Origin: Methanomassiliicoccales archaeon
GTDB lineage: Archaea > Thermoplasmatota > Thermoplasmata > RBG-16-68-12 > SOIM01
DNA length: 64,000 nt
Direction: 5' to 3'
NCBI GenBank assembly: GCA_004377185.1
Contig: SOIM01000012.1
Location: forward strand, 100,998-164,997
Shown here: piece after piece, positions 34,215 to 43,251 of the stretch
How the letters are laid out: every line of letters starts with the position of its first letter
Numbering within the stretch: position 1 is the stretch's first letter
The notes under the pieces: generated by a model
The model's database searches: none
What the model was told of the DNA's origin: nothing
What the model saw: the letters and a program-made list of their open reading frames with translations, nothing else
Position numbers and translations under genes: made by a program

Positions 34215-35045
34215 CTATTCTCCTCCGTTGACTTCAAGGGCTTCAAGATAGCGCTTTCTGATGTCTCTGAGGCTTCTTCCAACCATTTTGAAAGCTGAGG
34301 GTTTTTTGACATCCATAGCGTAGCGGATTTCTCTCTCCAACATATCAATGGCAATGTCGTCCCAGATGTCCTCTTTCCTGATTTCTTCCAGCAACCCCTC
34401 AATGAGAATCAAATCGACTTCATGATCTTTATCTGACAGAAAATCAGAGATGTGAGCGTTCAATAGATAGAGGCTTGATTGATATTCCTTCGTCTGTTCT
34501 ATCAACGAAGTTTGATGTTCATCTCCATTCTTTGATGACTTCCCGACTACTGATCTTTCCAGTATGTCATATGTCCCTTTGAACTTCATTACGGAAAGGC
34601 CAACATTCTTTGCCCAATTGGATAGTCTTTGTGCATAGATTTTCGCTTGCTTGGTGGTTTTTACATTCAAATCCTTTCTGATTATTGGGGCGATCTCGCT
34701 AGGTGTGAATCTGTCCCGACTGTCGCAAATCTTCGCCCATAGGTGTCTGAAGCTTTCATTCTCAAGTAATGATTCCCTGAAAAGTTCTTTCCTCATTTCT
34801 GGGGTTGTTGTCAAGAAGTTTCTCCCTAGACCAGTCAGAGTACATCCATTAGACTGGAGTTCCACATATCCAAGGATTGCCCATGTTTTCTTACGTTCTG
34901 TAAGATATGTTAGGTCTTTCAATTCTCCATTCTTGAGTTCATTTTGATATCTGAACTTGTCTATGAATTCGACTAGCTGTCTATAAGTAATCCTATATGT
35001 CAGGTCTGTATCGCTATCGGCTTTTATCGTCTTTCCTCTTGGCAT
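34215..35045 (-). CDS. Winged-helix-like protein of unknown function
   Basis: About 276 residues from ATG 35045, preceded by GGTGA and a TATTATA box; the frame opens 19 codons earlier. The N-terminal part (YRQLVEFIDKFRYQNELKNGELKDLTYLTER) and ILGYVELQSNGCTLTGLGRNFL look like a winged helix. A second helical winged-helix-like region follows (FTPSEIAPIIRKDLNVKTTKQAKIYAQRLSNWAKNVGL). The rest is helical and charged. This resembles DNA-binding proteins on mobile elements; no family name is certain. Confidence 0.7.
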   Translation of the reverse strand: MPRGKTIKADSDTDLTYRITYRQLVEFIDKFRYQNELKNGELKDLTYLTERKKTWAILGYVELQSNGCTLTGLGRNFLTTTPEMRKELFRESLLENESFRHLWAKICDSRDRFTPSEIAPIIRKDLNVKTTKQAKIYAQRLSNWAKNVGLSVMKFKGTYDILERSVVGKSSKNGDEHQTSLIEQTKEYQSSLYLLNAHISDFLSDKDHEVDLILIEGLLEEIRKEDIWDDIAIDMLEREIRYAMDVKKPSAFKMVGRSLRDIRKRYLEALEVNGGE

Positions 35046-35109
35046 ACATTCACCATTTTTTTCGTTATCCAATCCACGATGGTATAATATGCCAAAAGAC
35101 ACTCTTTAA

Positions 35110-35300
35110 GCCCGTTCAAGGACAATGTGCCTTCTGGCATATGCCTTGGATGGCGCGACGCAGTCGCATCCTTTACGCGCCAGTGGAGTGCCGTTGGCCC
35201 TGCGTAGGGAATTCCCCTGCATTACAGGCCGTGGTGACCCCATCGGGCTTTACATTGATGCGACAACACGTGCTTGTGACACGTCGTCGCGCCATACTTG
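35110..35300 (-). ncRNA. Candidate structured non-coding RNA
   Basis: A GC-rich block in AT-richer surroundings with no gene. Read on the minus strand from a TTTTAAATA box (35315-35325), it contains several stems. GCGACGACGTG pairs with CACGTGTTGTCGC over about 11 bp including G-U pairs. GCGAC-TGC-GTCGC sits inside GGAT/ATCC. A GGGAATTCCC core is extended by imperfect pairing. Length would be about 180-200 bases. It matches no RNA class I recognise (not RNase P, SRP or tRNA). The alternative is a GC-rich remnant with chance dyads. Confidence 0.35.
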
Positions 35301-35473
35301 TAATGGCGTTAATGATATTTAAAATCGTCGAAGTGCGATAATTTTGGGATTGCAATTAGGAGAAATCATGCTAGCTGGAGAATGTTCGGAATCTATCCCG
35401 AATCAGTTAACAATGTACCATCTGGCGAACCATCTTATATCACCTAGACAATTAGGATTCGGAGGCGATAAAC

Positions 35474-35659
35474 TTGAGAGAATGGAAAATTGATAGGGCC
35501 AAGATGGAGGGCGACAGGACTCTGATTCTTACATTCGCTACCCCTTTGGGTGAGGATTTTGATGTGAATGTTTTGGCAGGGAAGCAATTTCGGATTGATG
35601 ATAGGGATGATGACCATCCAACCGTGACTAGTGATATCAAGGATTCGTTGGGACAATGA
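35474..35659 (+). CDS. Small hypothetical protein
   Basis: A 61-residue protein from TTG 35474 with GGAGG about eight bases upstream. The content (MREWKIDRAKMEGDRTLILTFATPLGEDFDVNVLAGKQFRIDDRDDDHP) suggests a small beta-rich fold. The ATG of the next gene overlaps its stop (ATGA), so the pair is translationally coupled. Unrecognised. Confidence 0.6.
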   Translation: MREWKIDRAKMEGDRTLILTFATPLGEDFDVNVLAGKQFRIDDRDDDHPTVTSDIKDSLGQ

Positions 35660-35910
35660 CGACGAAAAAATTCAAGTACCAACTGAAACACGATCCAGAG
35701 AAACTGTTTGGCATTCTGAAAGCGAAGGCAGACGAAAAAGGATGGAACTTAGATGGCAATGCCAAAAGCGGGAGCTTTTCAGGAGGACCACTTGGACTTG
35801 TATCGGGGGAGTACGAGGTTCGTGGCAATACCGTGTATGTGACGGTTCACTGTGGCATATCGTCTGCATGGGGGAAGATTAAGAAGGAACTGGACGATTT
35901 CTTTGGGTGA
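35656..35910 (+). CDS. Small hypothetical protein
   Basis: An 84-residue protein (KFKYQLKHDPEKLFGILKAKADEKGWNLDGNAKSG, then GEYEVRGNTVYVTVHCGISSAWGKIKKELDDFF). The helix followed by beta-hairpins with a G-x-x-x-G-x-Y-x-V pattern resembles small stand-alone alpha/beta proteins sometimes annotated as polyhydroxyalkanoate-type or lipid-binding. No firm family. Overlaps the upstream gene by four bases. Confidence 0.65.
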   Translation: MTTKKFKYQLKHDPEKLFGILKAKADEKGWNLDGNAKSGSFSGGPLGLVSGEYEVRGNTVYVTVHCGISSAWGKIKKELDDFFG

Positions 35911-35937
35911 GAATCAAAGGAAAGGAGGGAAAGCTGT

Positions 35938-36444
35938 ATGAAATGTCCGAGATGCAACAGCAAGGTTCCTGACAACTTGAAATACTGTGGATTCTGTGGT
36001 ATTGAGATCAAGACTGGCAGGGAAAAGAGTGTTGAATACTGGATGGAGTATATTCGTACAATTTTACATCTCAATCAAGATAATCGTGGCATTGCCAGTC
36101 GCTATATCATAGCCTCTGCGACCCTTGGAATAGTTTCTATCCTGACCCTTGTGGTTCAAATCCCCTTTGAAACCGTTCAGTCCATAGTAATTGGTGTATT
36201 GGCACTCATAGGAATGGGTGTAAGTGGTTATCTATTATACGTCTTGGTCATTAGTGTTTATGAAAACCAGGTGCTCTTATGGATGTATGAGGAGATTTAC
36301 TATGGAATTCTGGTAGGGGAACTCAACACATCATCCGATGTCATGACCTATCGCCACAATCTTATGGAGACTCTCAAAGAGGATTTGAAACACACACTGG
36401 AAACAAGAGAGGACTATGAAAAGTTGAAGGAGACGAGTAAGTGA
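35938..36444 (+). CDS. Zinc-ribbon membrane protein
   Basis: This 168-residue protein has an N-terminal zinc ribbon (CPRCNSKVPDNLKYCGFCGIEI). Two membrane helices follow (IIASATLGIVSILTLVVQIPF; SIVIGVLALIGMGVSGYLLYVLVISVY), then a cytosolic helical tail ending in a charged coiled coil. AGGAGGG lies eight bases before the ATG. It ends a three-gene run starting at 35474 and lies about 250 bases before the type IIG gene. Confidence 0.75.
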   Translation: MKCPRCNSKVPDNLKYCGFCGIEIKTGREKSVEYWMEYIRTILHLNQDNRGIASRYIIASATLGIVSILTLVVQIPFETVQSIVIGVLALIGMGVSGYLLYVLVISVYENQVLLWMYEEIYYGILVGELNTSSDVMTYRHNLMETLKEDLKHTLETREDYEKLKETSK

Positions 36445-36690
36445 AAAACAGATTGAATCTCTGTCTGACAAAGAAAGGGGAATATCCTAACTAACCCAAC
36501 AGAATATGGAAGGATGCTCCTATGAGTCAACAACAGCTAGGGATAGCGTGCCGTGAGTTGACAGCCCACAGTCCATTCCTCTGACCCAAGTCTCAGAGAT
36601 TGCCCGTCGAGCTATATGTATCATGTTTTAATGACATAGGAACTGAACCAAGAGGAGCCTTAAAAAAGGATTAGGTCTATTTGGTTGTGA

Positions 36691-39600
36691 TTGGTGACGT
36701 ATGTGAAAAGACTCACAACAGAGGAGCGAAGACTTCTAGACTCTGTCTTTGAGGACTTGGAATTGCTTTTCGGAAGGGATGAGATTCCCCACGAGGAAAT
36801 TGACGAGACTATAAGCAAGCTAGTCAGTGAAGAGGCTAAGTCGTATTTGGAATACCTCAAAGAGGCAAAACCCGAGACGGCACTTAGCGACTCCTTCTTT
36901 GCTGGTCGTTCTCTGATGAAGAAATACCTTTTTGGAGAAGCCACGCCCGAGGCTCTTGTTGGAGATGGCTTTATCGATTTCAAGGTAAGAGCACCAGGTG
37001 ACAAGATCATCCTGGTCGAGCTCAAGCCTCTCTTCGAGCAAAAAACGGAGAGAGTGAAGGCTGGCAGAGAGCTGAAAAGTCTGAGACAGAAACCTCTCCA
37101 GCCAGAGAAACATAAAGACCAGATTCTCAGGTACATACAAGAAGGCGGGGAGTACATAATTCTCACGAACCTAAAGGAGTGGGTCTTCTTCAGCAAGACC
37201 GTGACGGCTGCAGATTTCGAGCCCTTCGAATCAGTCGGCCTAATGGAGTTCCGCGATGAATTCGAGGTAGAGACAGATTTGTGGGACTATTTGACAAGGC
37301 TAGACCAGCGGTCTATAAAGGAAGACTTGGACAAACGGTTCTTTGAGAGTCTCAAATCCTGGGTTAGCAGATTGTCCAAAATAGAATTCACCGTAGACGA
37401 GAAGAGAAAAACCGAGCTCATAGTCAATCTGATTAACAAATTCATTTTCGTCCAGACACTCGACGACTACCGAGTCATTGAGCCGCGTTGGATACAAGAG
37501 ACATGGGACGGAAAGGAGAGGAGGTGGGGGAGCAAGGGCAAAGGAAAAGTATTGAAAGAGTTTTTTCGAGAGGTGGATGACTGGTTCTACGAGTATTATG
37601 ACACAGAACTCTTTCGTGATAATATCTTAGAACATGTGAATGACGATAAAGGCAATCTGGACGCTCTTAATAAAAACGTTAGGCTCATACTGGGACTCGA
37701 ATACTGGATAACGGCGCTAGGCGGCTTCCGCGGAATAATGCAATACAATTTCCGATATATTGACGAGGACATTTTTGGGAAGGCTTATGAGACCTTCCTA
37801 GTGGAAATAAGGAAGGAAACTGGGGTCTACTACACTCCGCCGTATGTGTCCTTATACATCGCAAATCACACTATCAGTGCGAAGTTGGACGAACTCATCA
37901 AGAGCATCATCGATTCAGTGAGAGCTGAGGAATTCGACAAATCATGCAAAACCGCTTTGCGGCTCATGACTTTCAAAGTTTTGGACCCGGCCTGTGGTTC
38001 AGGGTCATTCCTAGTAAAGGCACTCAGAGCTATATGGGATAGATACAAAGAGCTTGAGACTGGACTTGACCAGTTCATAAAAGAGCTGGAAAAAGGGTTC
38101 AGACATTCTCTAGTAAGGCCACCTGAAATAGAACGGAAAAATGAAGAGTTGACGCGATTGAAAGCACTTCTAGGCCTGGGCGACGATAGACGGTTGATCT
38201 CCAAGATAATCTTGAGGCATATATATGGGAATGATTTGGACAGACGAGCGATCGAAGTTGCAAAGGTGAATTTATGGTTGGAAGCGATAAAGCTAGCTCC
38301 AGGCGAATTCAACTACCGAAGGCTGGACAAAGACGTAGAACATATCTTGCCCAATCTCAAAGCAAACTTGATTTGTGGAGATTCTTTGGTGGGTCTGTCG
38401 ATAGGAGATGTCGTGAATATACTTGAGAAAGAATACAAAGGTGAAATAAAGGAACTATCCGAGTTGAGAGATGAGTATCTGATGGATCCTATGGACCCTT
38501 CCCTTGTTGAGAATATCCAAAACATCAAGGAAAAGATCAAAGAAAAGCTGACTGACCAACTTCTTGAGACGTTGGATGAAAACGACATAGAGTTGTACCA
38601 GAACGTAACGCCTACTTTTTGGCCTCTAGAACATTGGCACGCCTTTTTCAGCGTCGATGGAGAAGCAAAGTCTCAAGGTCAAGCAGGTTTCGACGCTGTG
38701 ATAGGGAATCCTCCTTATTACGTGGAGGTTCGAGAACATAGCAGAGATTTCCGAATATTCAAAGCTTCACCGCTCACTGGTTCATATTATGAGGCGAAAA
38801 TGGATGTTTTCTACTTTTTTGTAGAAGTAGGATTGGACCTACTGAAAATCGGAGGAAATCTTGGTTTCATTATCATGGAATATTGGTATTCCCGCTCACA
38901 TGCGAAGCTCTTACGAGATAGGATTGCACACAATAGCCGACTATATGAGCTCGTTCATTTCAATGAGTTCAAGGTTTTTGAGGGGGCAAAAGGACAACAC
39001 AACGATGTGATACTGCTTGAGAGAGATGAAATCGAAGAGGCAGAACCAAAAGAAATACACGTGATAGACGTTCTGAATCCATCGCTGTCTGCGGCTCAAG
39101 TTCATGATGCTCTGCTTAGAGGCGAGTTTATAGAGGACGAAATCATTAGACGTAGGAGAATTCTCCGATACGATGTAGAGCAGGGGAAATTTCACCTAAG
39201 AAGCCCCACTGTGGAAATCTTGATTCAAAAAATCGAGGAAAATCAAAACTTCAAAGTGGAACCTATATCTCAAGGTCTGGTTATCGCTATTGACAAGGTC
39301 ACTGGGGCAATACTCAAGTCGCTTTCGGAGAAAGAGGGAGACGATGCGATTAGAAAATACGATCTCCGCGAGGGTGTCTTTGTGATATCTCCACCTGAAT
39401 TGGCCTCAATGTCACTAAATAGATACGAGAAGGAGTTGATACGCCCTTATTTCGAAGCCAAGAGGGTATCCCCCTATATCATCAACATGGACAACCCTGA
39501 TTCCATAATCTACACCAGCAAGACCTACATCGATTTCGACGACCGCGATGTGTATTATGAGGCACAGAAACGACTGAAGCGGCTTGATGTTTCAGAGGAG

Positions 39601-40752
39601 GCCAAAAAGAAAACTCTGGAAGTTCTAAAGAAGAAGGTCAGAGATGAGATATTAGATAAGGTAAGAGCCAAGTATCCTACTATTACTGAGCATCTCGACA
39701 AGTTCCGCAAAGTAATTACCTCAGATAGATGGCCCTATGGCCTCCATAGGTCGCGAGACGAGGAAATCTTCGAATCATCCAACAAGATAATAGGAGTGCG
39801 AAAGACCAAATTCCCCAAATTCGTTTGGGTTCCACAACCATGCTACATGGCTGAGACTGTAAACTACATTCTTCCCAACAAGGGGATAGACTCACTGTAT
39901 TTGACAACCCTTCTCAACTCTACGCTGATGTGGTTCTGGTTCAAGTACGGAGCAGAAAAGACGCATGGTGAACAACTTCAGATCGACAAAGAAATCCTAG
40001 AAATGGTTCCGCTCAAGATATCAGATGAGGATGTGCAAATGGAGTTGAAAGATTTGGGTAATACGCTTGGTAGTCTCTGTGAGGGGGAGAATACATACCT
40101 CAGTCTATGGCGTAAGTGGTCATCTACGCTGGGAAACGGAGAGATTTCCCTTTGGGATGTTATGGCAGAGGACCAAAAGAACCTTAGGATTGGAGAGAAA
40201 GGAAAGACTTGGACGAAGGAGGCAAGTTTTTTTCCGAGCAACAACTTGGGAGAAGAGCAGAATAGATTGTTGAGTGAAGAATTCGACAATCTGGAACTCT
40301 CTTCCTCCGCAGGCCATGTTGTGATATTCGGCGCTGACAACGGAAAAACCGAGCTGCTTCGCATAGAATTCGAGAATCTGTTGTTGATGGAGCACATTGT
40401 TCTCTCCATCCACTTGACACTCGAATCACAAGTTCGAGTGAAAAGTCTTGAAGAATTGCTTAGAAAAACCAAACTGCCAATAGTGAAGCCAAATAGATTG
40501 GAAAATACCCCCCGCATCTTGCAGACTGTGCATGAAGAATTCGAAAAGCATATTGAATCAAAAAGGATGGCTCATTTGGATATACTGGCGAATATCATCG
40601 ATATTTGGAAGAGCAAGGAAGATACAAAGGCTCAAATTGACTCTAGTGTCTTCCATCTTTATTCTTTTGAGAGTAACCAAGCAAAGGAAGTGATGGAGAT
40701 TTTGCGCCTGCCTCCGCCTTATCAGCAAAAAGTACTGGACTTTTTCCAATGA
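36691..40752 (+). CDS. Type IIG-like bifunctional restriction endonuclease / adenine methyltransferase
   Basis: This 1353-residue protein's N-terminal part holds a PD-(D/E)XK-like nuclease site (FIDFKV around residue 96 and VELK at 109-112). A helical connector leads to an N6-adenine methyltransferase with motif I DPACGSGSF near residue 432 and motif IV GNPPY near residue 673. A TaqI-type specificity region follows (ELIRPYFEAKRVSPY, FPKFVWVPQPCYMAETVNYILPNKG, LLNSTLMWFWFKYGAEKTHGEQLQIDKEILE). The order nuclease-methylase-specificity is that of type IIG enzymes; PglX of BREX has a similar methylase core but no nuclease. The length is larger than most IIG enzymes. TTG 36691 or GTG 36694 lies about 28 bases after CTTAAAAAAG. 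No partner R or S subunit is nearby. Confidence 0.85.
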   Translation: MVTYVKRLTTEERRLLDSVFEDLELLFGRDEIPHEEIDETISKLVSEEAKSYLEYLKEAKPETALSDSFFAGRSLMKKYLFGEATPEALVGDGFIDFKVRAPGDKIILVELKPLFEQKTERVKAGRELKSLRQKPLQPEKHKDQILRYIQEGGEYIILTNLKEWVFFSKTVTAADFEPFESVGLMEFRDEFEVETDLWDYLTRLDQRSIKEDLDKRFFESLKSWVSRLSKIEFTVDEKRKTELIVNLINKFIFVQTLDDYRVIEPRWIQETWDGKERRWGSKGKGKVLKEFFREVDDWFYEYYDTELFRDNILEHVNDDKGNLDALNKNVRLILGLEYWITALGGFRGIMQYNFRYIDEDIFGKAYETFLVEIRKETGVYYTPPYVSLYIANHTISAKLDELIKSIIDSVRAEEFDKSCKTALRLMTFKVLDPACGSGSFLVKALRAIWDRYKELETGLDQFIKELEKGFRHSLVRPPEIERKNEELTRLKALLGLGDDRRLISKIILRHIYGNDLDRRAIEVAKVNLWLEAIKLAPGEFNYRRLDKDVEHILPNLKANLICGDSLVGLSIGDVVNILEKEYKGEIKELSELRDEYLMDPMDPSLVENIQNIKEKIKEKLTDQLLETLDENDIELYQNVTPTFWPLEHWHAFFSVDGEAKSQGQAGFDAVIGNPPYYVEVREHSRDFRIFKASPLTGSYYEAKMDVFYFFVEVGLDLLKIGGNLGFIIMEYWYSRSHAKLLRDRIAHNSRLYELVHFNEFKVFEGAKGQHNDVILLERDEIEEAEPKEIHVIDVLNPSLSAAQVHDALLRGEFIEDEIIRRRRILRYDVEQGKFHLRSPTVEILIQKIEENQNFKVEPISQGLVIAIDKVTGAILKSLSEKEGDDAIRKYDLREGVFVISPPELASMSLNRYEKELIRPYFEAKRVSPYIINMDNPDSIIYTSKTYIDFDDRDVYYEAQKRLKRLDVSEEAKKKTLEVLKKKVRDEILDKVRAKYPTITEHLDKFRKVITSDRWPYGLHRSRDEEIFESSNKIIGVRKTKFPKFVWVPQPCYMAETVNYILPNKGIDSLYLTTLLNSTLMWFWFKYGAEKTHGEQLQIDKEILEMVPLKISDEDVQMELKDLGNTLGSLCEGENTYLSLWRKWSSTLGNGEISLWDVMAEDQKNLRIGEKGKTWTKEASFFPSNNLGEEQNRLLSEEFDNLELSSSAGHVVIFGADNGKTELLRIEFENLLLMEHIVLSIHLTLESQVRVKSLEELLRKTKLPIVKPNRLENTPRILQTVHEEFEKHIESKRMAHLDILANIIDIWKSKEDTKAQIDSSVFHLYSFESNQAKEVMEILRLPPPYQQKVLDFFQ

Positions 40753-41157
40753 ACCGCAATCGGGTTGTCTCTCAGGAGAGATATATGACATTTTGGAAAC
40801 CTTTGAATCGCTCAAGTCATAGTGATTCTGATTCTGGTCTTCGTTGTGATTGCGATTATAGCTGTGGTCAAGAGGAAATAGTCTGAGAAGATTGTGAGAA
40901 TCAAATGAGGCAGATTGACCTCTTCAGCACATCACGTTCCTGGTTGTCTGGAACGACAACCCACACCCACCTAGAATGGAGATCATAGGATGCGAAATCA
41001 TTGGAGAAGTATGCAATTGGTGTTATGGGTGCCCACATAAGCCACATGGGTCGAAGGGTTGCGAAAAGCATAGACGGGACAGCAACCTTACCACGATCGA
41101 GAAACCAGCGGTGCGCCCACCAGTGTGCTGACACCGAGATTCTAAAGTGGTGAGAAA
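40753..41157. other. Intergenic region with a possible orphan transmembrane-anchor remnant
   Basis: About 405 bases without a convincing gene. At 40819-40881 a short frame reads IVILILVFVVIAIIAVVKRK and then stops, which is exactly the kind of C-terminal membrane anchor seen on archaeal surface proteins. It may be the tail of a lost gene. Confidence 0.4.
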
Positions 41158-41346
41158 ATGGAAAAGGCAGTGGAAATTGTAGAACAGATACGTGAGCTAG
41201 TCGAGAAGAGCGATTTTGAATTGAATCACATAGAGATTGCATACCGTAGGCTATCGAGAGGAGAAGCCGAAGCAACGAGAAGAGGTGACAGTATGGTTGG
41301 AGAGGGGGTTCTAGATCGGCGAGGAGCGTCATGTCGAATCGAATAA
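41158..41346 (+). CDS. Small helical protein (uncertain)
   Basis: A 62-residue frame with GGTGA six bases before the ATG. The first half is a clean amphipathic helix (MEKAVEIVEQIRELVEKSDFELNHIEIAYRRLSRGEAEATRR); the second half is irregular. It overlaps the next small gene by 16 bases. Confidence 0.4.
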   Translation: MEKAVEIVEQIRELVEKSDFELNHIEIAYRRLSRGEAEATRRGDSMVGEGVLDRRGASCRIE

Positions 41347-41465
41347 CCCTGCTGGTTCTGCCCAAGAAAGTGCAGAAGCTGGTGGAGGACGACACACTCG
41401 GAACCCGGAAGGCTGAGATAATCGCCAGGCTCAGGCAGATTGAACATGTCGGGGCGAGATCCTGA
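41331..41465 (+). CDS. Small basic protein, 44 residues (uncertain)
   Basis: ATG 41331 is preceded by GAGGAG at seven bases. Translation gives MSNRITLLVLPKKVQKLVEDDTLG, then TRKAEIIARLRQIEHVGARS, a short strand followed by helices as in small DNA-binding antitoxin-like proteins. Overlaps the upstream gene, suggesting coupling. Function unknown. Confidence 0.4.
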   Translation: MSNRITLLVLPKKVQKLVEDDTLGTRKAEIIARLRQIEHVGARS

Positions 41466-41483
41466 TTGCCTGTTCAATCTCTA

Positions 41484-41726
41484 TTATCTCTTGCGTACTT
41501 TGAACCTAAATCTTCTCCTATTCTTCCGCCGATTGAGAAAGGCGCCTCCCCTCTCACTCTTCTCCTCCCAATCTACGAGGAGCTCAACCCAGGCTCGGAC
41601 TTCGTCTTCTTTTGACTTGACCGTCTTCCCATGCCTCTCCAATGTGGCGAGCCTCTTCCCACGATCCTCTCCCTTGAGAGGGTTGTCAGTTTCCGGATTC
41701 TCTGTCGCTCTTTTTTTCCTTGACAT
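41484..41726 (-). CDS. Small basic hypothetical protein
   Basis: About 80 residues from the in-frame ATG at 41726. The content is highly charged (MSRKKRATENPETDNPLKGEDRGKR; LNRRKNRRRFRFKVRKR at the end). It lies downstream of the winged-helix gene on the same strand. Composition only; no family. Confidence 0.4.
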   Translation of the reverse strand: MSRKKRATENPETDNPLKGEDRGKRLATLERHGKTVKSKEDEVRAWVELLVDWEEKSERGGAFLNRRKNRRRFRFKVRKR

Positions 41727-41770
41727 GGTTTCACTGCCCTGATGCTGAGGAGTCGATTTGGACCACGGTG

Positions 41771-42082
41771 TCAGACCCGTCTCTCTTCCGCCAGGTAGAG
41801 ATACAGCCCATGGGCGTTGCATTTGTCACTCAATTTCCTGAGAAGCCCCATATCCTGGAGGTTTCTTGCTCTGAATAGACACTCGACAAAAGGAATATCC
41901 GTCTTCTGAGATATCCTCAACATGGTCACTGGACAATTCGTTGTGAGGGAGAGGATTTCTGAGTCTTTCTCGCCGAGTTCGGAGGAAGAGAGGCCGCTGT
42001 GAAACTTGCCATGAGGTGCGCCCTGGTGTACGGGTATTTCTTCTTTCTCTCTTCCTCCATTTTTCTCCATGCCTATTCGCAT
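41771..42082 (-). CDS. Winged-helix regulator
   Basis: About 103 residues from ATG 42082. The C-terminal half reads EILSLTTNCPVTMLRISQKTDIPFVECLFRARNLQDMGLLRKL. This matches the archaeal winged-helix pattern in which a wing-helix pair recognises DNA and a R-x-R-x-L-x-x-x-GLL ends the recognition helix. A likely TATA box (AACTTTATG) lies about 30 bases upstream. Between it and the divergent membrane gene are four copies of an 11-base motif that could be its operator. Confidence 0.65.
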   Translation of the reverse strand: MRIGMEKNGGREKEEIPVHQGAPHGKFHSGLSSSELGEKDSEILSLTTNCPVTMLRISQKTDIPFVECLFRARNLQDMGLLRKLSDKCNAHGLYLYLAEERRV

Positions 42083-42167
42083 CCCGGTACGGGAACGACT
42101 TCGAAAAAAGGAACATAAAGTTTTTGTATCTATTATCAACCGTGATATCGCATTGTTATATGGGGCA

Positions 42168-42316
42168 ATGTCCGAGTTCGTGTTTCCTTTCTTTCTCCTA
42201 TTTGAAGATAGTACCCCAAAAACCCCTCAAATCAAGGCAAAATGTCCGACTTTGCTATACCAACTCGGACATTCTGTGACGGAAACAACTACCCAGTATC
42301 ACACTATGTCGGAGTT
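42168..42316. promoter_or_regulatory. Four copies of ATGTCCGA(G/C)TT in both orientations
   Basis: ATGTCCGAGTT at 42168-42178, ATGTCCGACTT at 42242-42252, its inverse AACTCGGACAT at 42262-42272, and ATGTCGGAGTT at 42306-42316. The middle two form an inverted pair with a 9-base spacer. The array sits between a winged-helix regulator and a membrane-protein gene pointing away from it, so it is a good operator candidate. Confidence 0.6.
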
Positions 42317-42413
42317 CTCATTGAAGAATGACATTTCCATCGGATGTGAGTGTGGACATTGGGTCAGATATTGCCGAATATGATAGAACGGAGAAAGGGC
42401 GAAAACAGATGTC

Positions 42414-42959
42414 ATGAGAAGGCGTATATATACCATTCTAATGATTTGGGTCTCATATATGGTCGACGGTGAATGGCAGATCCCAACTTCAGACACTTCC
42501 GGGAGAGCGTACACTTCTTTTCTCTTGCTGGTAAGTGCAATATCTATAGGGCTTCTGATGTGGAGAGCGTTGAGCATGACTCTCGAAGTCTTGCAGTTTG
42601 GATGGCAATACGGACCCTACAATCCAGGTTGGATGATGGCAATGTTCTATGTAATCACACTCTCCTTGATAATGCTAATGCATTTCCCCATACTAATCAG
42701 TCTAATCCTCCGAATAAGGATCGGGGGGTCATATCCTAGCTGGCATTCAACCCCAAGTATTGTGAGGGAACATTTCAAGAAGGCGGGAAGATACACAATC
42801 GTCGGGAACGTGAGCGTTTGGATAGTATTCTTCGTTCCAGGGATTATGGACTGGATATTGGCCGTCGCTTTTGTAACTTCCGTTTTCATCTATTTTGCTT
42901 TTCTGACTGCTCTCACATATCAACAGTACAAGGAGTATCATACGATTCACTGGTACTGA
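42414..42959 (+). CDS. Four-helix membrane protein
   Basis: This 181-residue protein has four predicted membrane helices (YTSFLLLVSAISIGLLMWRAL; MMAMFYVITLSLIMLMHFPILISLIL; YTIVGNVSVWIVFFVPGIMDW; ILAVAFVTSVFIYFAFLTAL). No catalytic motif. Downstream of the repeated operator-like motif at 42168-42316. Membrane effectors of this kind are common near defence genes; that role here is inference. Confidence 0.7.
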   Translation: MRRRIYTILMIWVSYMVDGEWQIPTSDTSGRAYTSFLLLVSAISIGLLMWRALSMTLEVLQFGWQYGPYNPGWMMAMFYVITLSLIMLMHFPILISLILRIRIGGSYPSWHSTPSIVREHFKKAGRYTIVGNVSVWIVFFVPGIMDWILAVAFVTSVFIYFAFLTALTYQQYKEYHTIHWY

Positions 42960-43251
42960 GATGCAAAAGGGCGTTCTTCAATATGAACATCGACGAGTTT
43001 CAGGTCCTTCCAAGTCGATTTGGAATTCAGGCATGGACACCGATATGGACCTCCTTGGACCTAAATGAATGAGACTTCCTTCCCAATGTCATGTGTCATT
43101 TGCACCTCGATATTCTTATCTTCCTTACTTCTCTGGAGGCGAGCTGAAAAGGGAAGTCGCACATTTCTTTGTCTGAACTCATTTTTGCCCCCATGCGATG
43201 GAAAGATTAATGAGCGTAACAACCTCTTATGCAATTTGAGGAGGTGAAGGG

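Noticed and set aside
36691..40752. PglX of a BREX system
   Set aside because: The methylase core is similar, but an N-terminal nuclease signature is present and no other BREX genes (brxA, brxB, brxC, pglZ, brxL) are nearby.
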